NCBI GenBank assembly: GCA_012512545.1 | Contig: JAAZDZ010000089.1 | Span: 1 to 11,679, forward strand | Direction of reading: 5' to 3' | DNA from: Alcaligenaceae bacterium | GTDB taxonomy: Bacteria > Pseudomonadota > Gammaproteobacteria > Burkholderiales > Burkholderiaceae_B | Length of the DNA: 11,679 nucleotides | Shown: one piece after another, positions 1 to 6,131 of the stretch | Position numbering within the stretch: position 1 is the stretch's first letter | How the letters are laid out: the number at the start of each line of letters is the position of its first letter | Notes under the pieces: model-generated | Seen by the model: only the letters and a program-made list of their open reading frames with translations | Told to the model about the DNA's origin: nothing | Database searches by the model: none | Translations under genes and position numbers: made by a program

Positions 1-837
1 AAGGTTGACGCGATTGTGGGTTCGTCGGCCAGCCTGGTGACCATTGCGTTTACCCGCGAAAACGAGCGCTACAAGGTGCCGGTTGTCAACGGCATGGCGG
101 GGTCGCCCACAATTACCGAGCAGGGCTACAAGTACACATGGCGCATTAACATGACCGATGCCCAGCTGGACACCAAGGCGGTCGAGCACTTCGTTGAAAA
201 CAAGAATCTCGAAAGGATTGCCTTCCTGGTGGAAAACTCCGATTACGGTAAGCCGCCTACCCAGGCTGCTGCTGAGCGTGCCAAGGAACTGGGAGCCACC
301 GTCACGACCTACGAGGAATACAACCGTGGCGAAACCGACTTCAAGGCGCAGCTTTCCAAGATCAAGGACACCAACCCGCAAGCTCTGTTTGTCCATGGCT
401 ACTACACCGAAGGGTCGATCATCGCCCGTCAGGTGAAGGAACTGGGCCTGGATGTCACGCTGATGGTGAACATGGGCCAGGGTGTGCCCAAATTCATGGA
501 GCTGGCTGGCGATGCGGCCAATGGCGCGGTATTCCCCACCACCTGGCTGCCGGGTCTGGACAATGATCTGTCAAGGAATTTCGAGCAAGCCTACAAGGAC
601 AAATACGGCTCGGAGCCGGGCGCATTTGAAGCCGGTACCTACGACGCCATTTTCACAGTGCTGGAAGCAGCCAAACGTGGCGGCGGAGCGACACCCAAGC
701 AGATCCAGGAAGGTCTGACTCAGATCGAGGGTTACGAAATCCTGATGGGCGACATCCGCTTTGACGAGAAGCAGCAAAACGGCGGCGAGGTTCGTCTTGC
801 TACCTTCAAGGAAGGCAAGATCGTTCCGTTCAACTAG
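1..837 (+). CDS. Branched-chain amino acid/amide-type ABC transporter substrate-binding protein (5' end outside window)
   Basis: Periplasmic ligand-binding protein of the LivJ/LivK (Peripla_BP_6) family, which captures amino acids, amides or related small molecules and hands them to a Liv-type ABC permease. The frame is open from base 1, so the signal peptide and the first part of lobe 1 are missing; 278 residues are visible of a usual 370-400. Family hallmarks seen: the IVGSSAS segment at the start, equivalent to the serine-containing ligand loop, then RINMTDAQ, then a YGK segment followed by AAAERAKELGATV with the GETDF motif, then FEQAYKDKYGSEP and a YDAIFTVLEA helix. It ends with the usual short basic tail (EGKIVPFN). 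No permease or ATPase gene follows; these may lie upstream. The next genes are a C45 acyltransferase-like enzyme and an amidase, suggesting the ligand carries an amide bond. The ligand itself cannot be read from the sequence. The family call is firm; the substrate is unknown. Confidence 0.9.
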   Translation, partial: KVDAIVGSSASLVTIAFTRENERYKVPVVNGMAGSPTITEQGYKYTWRINMTDAQLDTKAVEHFVENKNLERIAFLVENSDYGKPPTQAAAERAKELGATVTTYEEYNRGETDFKAQLSKIKDTNPQALFVHGYYTEGSIIARQVKELGLDVTLMVNMGQGVPKFMELAGDAANGAVFPTTWLPGLDNDLSRNFEQAYKDKYGSEPGAFEAGTYDAIFTVLEAAKRGGGATPKQIQEGLTQIEGYEILMGDIRFDEKQQNGGEVRLATFKEGKIVPFN

Positions 838-870
838 AGATTATCCAGTACATCGCTAAGGGTTCGTCCT

Positions 871-931
871 GGCTTATTGGCGGGTCCGGGGTGACGCGGA
901 AACATTCTGCGCCGCCCCGGGCGGATAAGCC
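871..931 (+). promoter_or_regulatory. Long imperfect stem-loop between the binding protein and the enzyme genes
   Basis: The gap between the two genes (838-956) holds an extended hairpin. The outer arm GGCTTAT (871-877) pairs perfectly with ATAAGCC (925-931). A GC-rich middle arm CCGGGG (886-891) pairs with CCCCGG (915-920). An inner arm (893-899 with 907-913) pairs with one mismatch and one G-U pair, closing on a loop at 900-906. No T-run follows, so it is not a standard intrinsic terminator. By analogy with hairpins behind other binding-protein genes, it may protect the upstream mRNA end and lower expression of the downstream enzymes. That role is inference; the pairing is seen directly. 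No convincing promoter was seen in this gap. Confidence 0.5.
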
Positions 932-956
932 ATGTCATGGTGCATAGGAGTAGGAA

Positions 957-2039
957 ATGGCATTTCAGTATGTCAAAGTGGGTGGTTCGCCTTACGAGAT
1001 CGGCATGCAGCTGGCCCAACAGGCGGGTGAGAAGATCAATCGCTGCATTGATTTGTATGCTGAGCTGTTCGCTTCGGTGGGCGTAAGCTGGGAACAGGCA
1101 GTGGAGCGCGCCCAGGTTTATGTGCAGGCCATCGAAAGCTATGACCCTGACATCCTGGCCGAAATGCAGGGGATGGCCGACGGGCTGAAGCGCCCCCTGA
1201 TCGATATTGTTACGCTCAACGCCCGCTCGGAAGTCATTTTCTCGGCGGCAGCACTGGATGGCTGCACAACATTGTCGGTGCTGCCTTCGCGTTCCGATGG
1301 GCACACCTATGTGGCCCAGAACTGGGACCATTACATTCGATACCACGATGTCATGCTGACAGTGGAAATCGAGCAGCAGAACAAGCCGCGCATTCTGATG
1401 GTGACCGAGGCCGGCCTGGTCGGAAAGATCGGCATGAATGACGCCGGGCTGGGTGTGTGTTTCAACGCGCTGGGATGCGAAGGAACCCCCGGTGGTCTGC
1501 CGGTGCACTGCGCAGTGCGGGGAGCGCTCAATTCACGCTCGCTGGGCGAGGCGATCGGGGCCGCCATTCAGCAGAAGTCCGCCAATGGCGTGAACCTGCA
1601 CGTGGCTTCCAAGGAAGGCATTGCAGCCAGCATTGAGCTTTCCAACGATGGTTACGACGTGTTGTTCAATCAGGATGGCGTGCTGGCGCATACCAATCAT
1701 TTCATCAGCCCGAAGCTGGTTCACAGCGTGAAAGACAAATTCCCCGAAAGAGCGCCGGACACCTACATCCGCCTCGGGGTGGCGCGGCAGCGGCTGGAAA
1801 ACCATGACGGCCCTATCAATATTGGCGCTATCAGCGAAATATTGCGCGACCACAAAAACTACCCGGACTCTATCTGCCGTCACGCAGAAAGCGATCCCAG
1901 GCCGGTTGGCAAGCGTGGCAATATCTTTGAGACGGTATTCTCCATCGTGACCAATCTGGACGAAGGCGCCATGCATGTAGCGAGCGGCTGCCCCTGCCAG
2001 ACGGAATACGACAGCTATCGCTTCGGAGCGCAGTCATGA
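957..2039 (+). CDS. C45-family Ntn hydrolase / isopenicillin N acyltransferase-like protein
   Basis: A 360-residue member of the acyl-CoA:6-aminopenicillanate acyltransferase (AAT, peptidase C45) family. These enzymes are made as precursors that cut themselves before a cysteine, which then becomes the N-terminal nucleophile for amide hydrolysis or acyl transfer. The key site is seen as DGCTTL, Gly102-Cys103, the same numbering as the Gly102/Cys103 cleavage site of the fungal enzyme. The conserved NWDHY follows at about 122-126, and the N-terminal GGSPYEIGMQLA matches the family's start. Other family-like segments are GLVGKIGMNDAGLGVCFNAL (about 154-173) and a late HAESDP. There is no signal peptide, so it is probably cytoplasmic. 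The start is supported by AGGAG at 946-950, six bases before ATG. The stop overlaps the amidase start (ATGA), so the two are translationally coupled. The substrate is unknown; penicillin chemistry should not be assumed. Confidence 0.87.
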   Translation: MAFQYVKVGGSPYEIGMQLAQQAGEKINRCIDLYAELFASVGVSWEQAVERAQVYVQAIESYDPDILAEMQGMADGLKRPLIDIVTLNARSEVIFSAAALDGCTTLSVLPSRSDGHTYVAQNWDHYIRYHDVMLTVEIEQQNKPRILMVTEAGLVGKIGMNDAGLGVCFNALGCEGTPGGLPVHCAVRGALNSRSLGEAIGAAIQQKSANGVNLHVASKEGIAASIELSNDGYDVLFNQDGVLAHTNHFISPKLVHSVKDKFPERAPDTYIRLGVARQRLENHDGPINIGAISEILRDHKNYPDSICRHAESDPRPVGKRGNIFETVFSIVTNLDEGAMHVASGCPCQTEYDSYRFGAQS

Positions 2040-3370
2040 TGAGTGCAGCAGCGCTTGTCCAGGCTTATCGCAAGGGTGAGAAGTCTCCGGTGGATGTGAT
2101 TGACGAGACGCTGGAGGCGATCGAGGCATCTGCTTTGAATGCCTTCATCACGGTATGTGGCGATCAGGCCAGAGAAGAAGCCAGGGCAGCCGGGCAGCGG
2201 CTGTCCGCAGGGAAGACTGGGGGGGCGCTGGTGGGCGTGCCCGTGGCGGTCAAAGATCTGGTGGATGTTGCCGGATACCGCACCACCATGGGGTCGGAGC
2301 AGTATCTGGATAATGAAGCCAGCACGGATGCTGAAGTGATCCGCCTGCTGCGCAAAGAAGGCGCCATCATTATCGGCAAAGCCAATACGCATCAGTTCGC
2401 CTATGGTTCCACCGGCGACCGCTCCTATTTTGGCCCGGTAAAGAATCCCGTTGATCCATCGCGGATGCCCGGCGGGTCCAGCAGTGGTTCGGCAGTCGCA
2501 GTGGCTACGGGCCTGGCCTGGGGCGCAGTCGGCACGGATACCAGTGCTTCCATCCGTCTGCCGGCGGCTTTGTGCGGGGTGGTCGGCATGAAGGCGTCGC
2601 AGGGGCTTGTTTCTACACGCGGAGTATTTCCGCTTTCAAAAACCCTGGATCACACCGGCCCGATTACCAACTGTGTGCAGGATAATGCGCTTTTTCTTGA
2701 GGTCATGGCGGGGCGCGAGCCAGGCAGCTATTCCCGCAAGCTCAGGCTGGGTGTGCAAGGGCTGAAAATTGGCGTACCGCAGAATTTCTTTACGGACTTT
2801 CTCTCCCCGGCGGTTGCTAACAGCCTTCAGGAAGCCGCCCGGGCGCTTGAGGCGGCGGGCGCCAGGGTCACGCCTATAGAAATTGAACATATCCAGCAGA
2901 TTTACGAGGCGCAACAACTGATTCTGAAGGCCGAAGCCTATGCCGCTCATGAAGCGCCTTTGCTCAAGGGGGCGCCTTACATCGCCGAGGTGAAGGAAAG
3001 GCTTCTGGGCGGCAAGGATATTCTGGCGGCAGATTACCTGCGCAGCCTGGCTTTTCAGGAAACGGCAATTGCCAGTTTCGACAAGGCGCTCGCAGAAGTT
3101 GATGTGCTGCTGACACCAACCAGCGGCGTTACGGCTCCCCTGCTGGATGAGCGTAATACGCTGATCAATGGCGAAATGCGGCATACGCCCTGGCTATTGA
3201 CCCGGCTGACCGCACCTACGAATTTTTCCGGGCATCCCAGCCTGTCCGTGCCTTTTCTGCGCGATGAGGGCGGCCTTCCCATAGGTTTGCAACTGATCGG
3301 GAAAATGCACGACGAAGCAACACTCTACCAGGTGGGCGCGGGGCTGGAAGCCTGCGCCTCATCCATGTAA
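2036..3370 (+). CDS. Amidase-signature family amidase
   Basis: A 444-residue amidase-signature (AS) enzyme, related to GatA, fatty acid amide hydrolase and malonamidase, which hydrolyses carboxylic amides with a Ser-cisSer-Lys triad. Residues visible: Lys73 in VAVKDLVDVAG, the cis-serine Ser148 in GGSSSGS, and the nucleophile Ser172 in GTDTSASIRLPA. Spacings of 75 and 24 residues equal those of FAAH (Lys142, Ser217, Ser241). Oddity: the normally glycine-rich GTDTGGS reads GTDTSAS, changing the residues beside the oxyanion hole. There is no signal peptide or membrane segment, so it is cytoplasmic. It starts inside the preceding C45 gene (ATGA overlap; a second ATG lies three bases on), implying one transcript and linked roles. 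It is unlikely to be the true GatA of Glu-tRNA(Gln) amidation, since gatB/gatC are absent and the motif is divergent. Substrate unknown. Confidence 0.9.
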   Translation: MMSAAALVQAYRKGEKSPVDVIDETLEAIEASALNAFITVCGDQAREEARAAGQRLSAGKTGGALVGVPVAVKDLVDVAGYRTTMGSEQYLDNEASTDAEVIRLLRKEGAIIIGKANTHQFAYGSTGDRSYFGPVKNPVDPSRMPGGSSSGSAVAVATGLAWGAVGTDTSASIRLPAALCGVVGMKASQGLVSTRGVFPLSKTLDHTGPITNCVQDNALFLEVMAGREPGSYSRKLRLGVQGLKIGVPQNFFTDFLSPAVANSLQEAARALEAAGARVTPIEIEHIQQIYEAQQLILKAEAYAAHEAPLLKGAPYIAEVKERLLGGKDILAADYLRSLAFQETAIASFDKALAEVDVLLTPTSGVTAPLLDERNTLINGEMRHTPWLLTRLTAPTNFSGHPSLSVPFLRDEGGLPIGLQLIGKMHDEATLYQVGAGLEACASSM

Positions 3371-3395
3371 GCGGTGTCTGCCGCCGCCATGAAAC

Positions 3396-3425
3396 AAGGG
3401 GAAGCCATTGCTTCCCCTTATTTTT
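3396..3425 (+). terminator. Rho-independent terminator after the amidase gene
   Basis: A perfect 10-bp stem, AAGGGGAAGC (3396-3405) with GCTTCCCCTT (3410-3419), closes on the 4-base loop CATT. One A and then five T follow. It lies 26 bases after the amidase stop and separates this block from the mod operon. The T-run also forms part of the proposed modA -35 region. Confidence 0.92.
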
Positions 3426-3452
3426 ACTCACCGCTGTGTTTGTTGGTATATT
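3423..3452 (+). promoter_or_regulatory. Candidate sigma-70 promoter of modABC-modE
   Basis: A -35-like TTTACT (3423-3428, 4 of 6 to TTGACA) and a -10-like TATATT (3447-3452, 5 of 6 to TATAAT) are separated by 18 bases. Transcription would begin near 3459, about 40 bases before the modA start. The -35 box overlaps the terminator T-run. The -10 box lies inside the candidate ModE operator, which would suit repression. This was found by eye; there is no expression evidence. Confidence 0.45.
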
Positions 3453-3455
3453 ACG
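3432..3455 (+). promoter_or_regulatory. Candidate ModE operator upstream of modA
   Basis: Left half CGCTGTGTT (3432-3440), a 6-base spacer, and right half TATATTACG (3447-3455). Compared with the E. coli-type ModE palindrome (CGCTATATA, 6-7 bases, TATATAACG), the right half matches 8 of 9 and the left half 6 of 9, with the expected spacing. It covers the likely -10 box of the molybdate transport operon, where ModE represses in E. coli. A ModE-like DNA-binding protein is encoded at the end of the same operon. Functional binding is inferred. Confidence 0.55.
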
Positions 3456-3487
3456 TGGAATCTTCGCGGCGGGTGGTGGTCGTGTTC

Positions 3488-3492
3488 AGGAG
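3488..3492 (+). promoter_or_regulatory. Ribosome binding site deciding the modA start
   Basis: AGGAG sits nine bases before the ATG at 3502. An upstream in-frame GTG at 3436 would overlap the promoter and operator and place extra residues before a normal signal peptide, so it is not the start. Confidence 0.75.
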
Positions 3493-3501
3493 TCTTTCAC
3501 T

Positions 3502-4269
3502 ATGAAGAAGCATGTAGCGGTTCTTGCCAGATCAGTAGCGGCTTTGTCACTGGTATTCACGGCACACGGCGCGTCGGCGGAAACCATCATCGTATCGGCG
3601 GCGGCCAGCCTTGCCGATGCCTTCAAGGAAATTGCAGCTAAATTTGAAGCGGCCAACCCTGGCGATACCGTGCAGATGAACTTTGGCGCGTCGGGCTCGT
3701 TGCTGCAGCAGATTGAAAAAGGCGCTCCGGTGGATGTATTCGCCAGCGCTGACGAAGCCACCATGAACCGGGCTGAAGCAAGCGATCTGGTGGTGAAAGA
3801 CACACGCAGAACATTTGTGAAGAACACGCTGGTGCTGATTCAGCCGGCTGCCGCCGACAACGCTCTGGAATCTCTGGATGCCTTGCGCGCGGATAGTGTG
3901 CAGCGCATTGCTGTGGGCAACCCGGAAAGCGTGCCCGTCGGGCGTTATACAAAACGCTCCCTGGAAGCCGCTGGTCAGTGGGATGCCCTGCAGGGAAAAA
4001 TGATTCTGGCTCAGAATGTGCGTCAGGTTCTGGATTACGTGGCGCGTGGCGAAGTGGACGCGGGCTTTGTCTATGGCACCGATGCCGCGCTCATGGCGGA
4101 CAAGGTCAAGGTGTCTTACACCGTGCCGGTGGAACAGCCCGTCAGCTACCCCATTGCGGTTCTCAAGCATGGCCAGGACAAACCCGCCTCGCAGCGCTTT
4201 GTCGATCTGGTGTTGTCCGAAGAGGGCCAGGCTGTCTTGGCAGACTTCGGCTTTGAGCGCGCCAACTGA
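3502..4269 (+). CDS. modA: Molybdate ABC transporter, periplasmic molybdate-binding protein ModA
   Basis: A 255-residue precursor that binds molybdate (or tungstate) in the periplasm and delivers it to ModB. A Sec signal peptide is clear: MKKH, a hydrophobic core (about 5-22), and a likely cut after AHGASA (about residue 26). The mature start, ETIIVSAAASLADAF, is the standard ModA opening. Oxyanion-binding segments are visible: ASLADAF (Ser36), FGASGSL (Ser64 and neighbours), the VGNPESVPVGRY loop at about 138-149, and GEVDAGFVYGTDA at 183-195, whose Tyr191 corresponds to the conserved ligand tyrosine. Length is normal for the family. The stop TGA overlaps the modB start (TGATG), showing tight coupling. 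The gene is first in the operon and follows a terminator, a promoter and a candidate ModE operator. Sulfate or thiosulfate binding proteins are alternatives but fit less well. Confidence 0.95.
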   Translation: MKKHVAVLARSVAALSLVFTAHGASAETIIVSAAASLADAFKEIAAKFEAANPGDTVQMNFGASGSLLQQIEKGAPVDVFASADEATMNRAEASDLVVKDTRRTFVKNTLVLIQPAAADNALESLDALRADSVQRIAVGNPESVPVGRYTKRSLEAAGQWDALQGKMILAQNVRQVLDYVARGEVDAGFVYGTDAALMADKVKVSYTVPVEQPVSYPIAVLKHGQDKPASQRFVDLVLSEEGQAVLADFGFERAN

Positions 4270-4970
4270 TGAGTGGCTGGCCCACCCTGGCGGAAGTGCT
4301 GACGCCGCTCCTGCTGTCTCTCAAGGTGGCTGTCTGGGCCACCTCGTTCAGCGCTGTCATGGGCGTGGCCCTGGGCCTGTACCTGGCGCGCAGCGGCAAC
4401 CGGCTGCGCAATGTGCTGGATACGCTGTGTACGCTGCCTATGGTGTTGCCGCCCACGGTGCTGGGGTATTACCTGCTGGTGCTGTTTGGCAGCCACGGCG
4501 TGTTGGGCGCCTGGCTTAAGCAGTCCTTCGGCGTCAATCTCATCTTCAGCGTTGAAGGCGCCATCCTCGCCGCCACGGTGGTCAGCTTCCCCCTGGTATT
4601 CAAGCCGGCGCGGGCCGCTTTTGAATCGGTGGACCCAAGGCTGGAGCAAGCCGGGCGGGTGCTGGGCGTCAGCGAGTTGGGGATTGTGCTGCGCATCAGT
4701 CTGCCTGTCGCCTGGCGCGGCATCATGGCGGGCATCATGCTGGGTTTTGTGCGGGCGCTGGGCGAGTTTGGCGCCACCCTGATGATTGCCGGCAGCATAC
4801 CGGGCAGAACGCAAACCCTGTCCATCGCCATCTATGAAGCGGTGCAGGCGGGCCGCGATGGCGCCGCCAATGTCATGGCGCTTGTCATCTCCGTGGTGTG
4901 CATCAGCTTTCTGCTGATAGCAACCTGGCTGACGCCGGGGCGCAACGAAGCCAGGAGGGCCAAGGCATGA
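4269..4970 (+). CDS. modB: Molybdate ABC transporter permease ModB
   Basis: A 233-residue inner-membrane permease that forms a homodimeric molybdate channel. It is strongly hydrophobic with about five membrane segments (near 13-40, 50-74, 96-112, 150-172 and 202-220). The conserved TLPMVLPPTVLGYYLL block is at 55-70. The cytoplasmic EAA loop that docks onto the ATPase is at about 126-165, beginning EQAGRVLGVSE and including LPVAWRGIMAG, followed by the ModB-typical RALGEFGATLMIAGSIPGRT. Length is typical. It starts on the stop codon of modA with no clear ribosome binding site of its own, so it probably relies on translational coupling. It ends in an ATGA overlap with modC. Confidence 0.95.
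   Translation: MSGWPTLAEVLTPLLLSLKVAVWATSFSAVMGVALGLYLARSGNRLRNVLDTLCTLPMVLPPTVLGYYLLVLFGSHGVLGAWLKQSFGVNLIFSVEGAILAATVVSFPLVFKPARAAFESVDPRLEQAGRVLGVSELGIVLRISLPVAWRGIMAGIMLGFVRALGEFGATLMIAGSIPGRTQTLSIAIYEAVQAGRDGAANVMALVISVVCISFLLIATWLTPGRNEARRAKA
4953..4958 (+). promoter_or_regulatory. Ribosome binding site deciding the modC start
   Basis: A full AGGAGG lies eight bases before the ATG at 4967, which overlaps the modB stop. This favours 4967 over the upstream in-frame ATG at 4898, which lies well inside modB. Confidence 0.8.
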
Positions 4971-5746
4971 ATAGCCAGGCGAATCTGCTCAGGCAGACAG
5001 GGATGGAACAGAACGGCGGCGCAGCGGCCAGCCCGGCGGTTCAGGAGCAGGCCAGCACTGCCCCCCCCTGGTGCGATCTGCATGTGCGCAAAACCCTGGT
5101 TTCTCCCGCCCGCCGTTTTGAAGTTGATGTGCAGTTGCGCACAGATGCGCAACGTCTTGTGTTGATGGGGCCGTCTGGTATTGGCAAAACCATGGTGTTG
5201 CAGGCCATTGCCGGTCTGATCCGCCCGGATGAAGGGCATATCCGCATTGGCGGTAATCTGTTCTATGAGCAGCGTTCCAATACGCACTGGCTGCCCCGCC
5301 AGCGCAATGTCGGCTTTCTGTTTCAGGATTACGCGCTCTTCCCTCATCTTTCAGCGCTTTCCAATGTAGGCTTCGGCCTGCGTCGCGGTGCCTGGGGCTG
5401 GCTGACGCGTCGGCACAAAGAAGAAGCCATGCACTGGCTGGAGCGCTTTGAGATCGCGCACCTTGCCCATCAGCGTCCTGACACGCTTTCCGGCGGCCAG
5501 CAGCAGCGTCTGGCTCTGGCGCGTCTCGCCGTCCTGAAACCTCGCGTATTATTACTGGATGAGCCGTTCTCCGCCCTGGACCCGGCCTTGCGTCAATCCA
5601 TGCGCCAGGAAATCGACAAACTGTTGAAAACCCTCGGCATTCCGCTGTTGATGGTGTCGCACGATGAACAGGATCGCGTGGCCCTGGATGCCCAAGTCGT
5701 GCGGTTGGGTCAGGTAGACGGCAAGACGGTGCGCCTGAAGACGTAG
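4967..5746 (+). CDS. modC: Molybdate ABC transporter ATP-binding protein ModC, short form without MOP domain
   Basis: A 259-residue ATPase that powers molybdate import with ModB. All nucleotide-binding motifs are present: Walker A GPSGIGKT (68-75), Q-loop Gln120 in FQDYALFPHLS, signature LSGGQQQRLALARL (174-187), Walker B VLLLDEP (194-200), D-loop SALD, and the switch histidine His232 in SHDEQD. Two oddities stand out. The protein stops just after the ABC fold, whereas E. coli ModC (about 350 residues) continues into a C-terminal molybdate-binding MOP/TOBE domain. The N terminus also carries about 34 Ala/Gln-rich residues before the ABC domain begins near WCDLHV; a start at the internal ATG (residue 13) would shorten this but lacks the strong ribosome binding site. 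Position between modB and a modE-like gene supports molybdate over other oxyanions. Confidence 0.9.
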   Translation: MNSQANLLRQTGMEQNGGAAASPAVQEQASTAPPWCDLHVRKTLVSPARRFEVDVQLRTDAQRLVLMGPSGIGKTMVLQAIAGLIRPDEGHIRIGGNLFYEQRSNTHWLPRQRNVGFLFQDYALFPHLSALSNVGFGLRRGAWGWLTRRHKEEAMHWLERFEIAHLAHQRPDTLSGGQQQRLALARLAVLKPRVLLLDEPFSALDPALRQSMRQEIDKLLKTLGIPLLMVSHDEQDRVALDAQVVRLGQVDGKTVRLKT

Positions 5747-5758
5747 GGGGAAAGCTGA

Positions 5759-6109
5759 ATGAAGGTGCGTGTGAGGTTTCGTTTACGGATATACAAGGAT
5801 GCCGTGGTGGCCATGGGCCCCGGCAAGGTCGATCTGTTGGAAGCCATTGCTGAGGCGGGTTCGATTTCCGGGGCGGCACGGTTGATGAATATGTCTTATC
5901 GCCGTGCCTGGATGCTGATAGAAACCCTGAATGGTTCCCTGGAAGCGCCCGCCGTCGTTACGGTCACTGGCGGCGCTAAGGGCGGCGGCGCCCGGCTGAC
6001 TGAAACAGGCGAAGAAATCATCCGGCGTTACCGCGCAATTGAAGAAACCGCCAACCGGGCCGCAGCGGACGATATCGCCGCATTGACCCGCTTACTGAAG
6101 GAAGGCTGA
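5759..6109 (+). CDS. modE: ModE-like winged-helix transcriptional regulator (DNA-binding domain only)
   Basis: A 116-residue protein matching the N-terminal, LysR-like winged helix-turn-helix domain of ModE, the molybdate-responsive repressor and activator. Seen: a basic first strand (VRVRFRLRIY), the helix-turn-helix at about 20-58 (GPGKVDLLEAIAEAGSISGA then ARLMNMSYRRAWMLI), and the glycine-rich wing VTGGAKGGGARLTETGEEII at 69-88, followed by a helical tail suited to dimerisation. Classical ModE is about 260 residues with two MOP-type molybdate-binding repeats; these are absent, so ligand sensing, if any, must differ. The ATG lies 12 bases after the modC stop with a G-rich stretch before it. 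As the operon's last gene with a ModE-type operator upstream of modA, autoregulation is likely. The family call is good; calling it a true ModE is less certain. Confidence 0.85.
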   Translation: MKVRVRFRLRIYKDAVVAMGPGKVDLLEAIAEAGSISGAARLMNMSYRRAWMLIETLNGSLEAPAVVTVTGGAKGGGARLTETGEEIIRRYRAIEETANRAAADDIAALTRLLKEG

Positions 6110-6131
6110 AGGCTGATTCCTGGCGGTGCAA

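Noticed and set aside
834-1508. A 224-codon open frame on the - strand over the C45 gene start and the upstream gap
   Set aside because: It is the shadow of the C45 gene, His/Gln/Arg-rich with no recognisable domain, and it covers a conserved catalytic region on the other strand.
957-2039. Naming the C45 gene as a penicillin biosynthesis or resistance gene
   Set aside because: The family is functionally broad, and no other beta-lactam pathway genes are in the window.
3371-3388. Small GCGG/CCGC hairpin just after the amidase stop
   Set aside because: It has only four pairs; the strong terminator directly downstream explains the region.
3436-3501. Upstream in-frame GTG start for modA adding 22 residues
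   Set aside because: It would place the start inside the promoter and operator, and the normal signal peptide with its own AGGAG begins at 3502.
6097-6121. Possible terminator from AGGAA/TTCCT pairing around the tandem repeat GAAGGCTGAAGGCTGA at the modE-like gene end
   Set aside because: The stem is only about five pairs with a long loop and no T-run. The repeat is a single short duplication.
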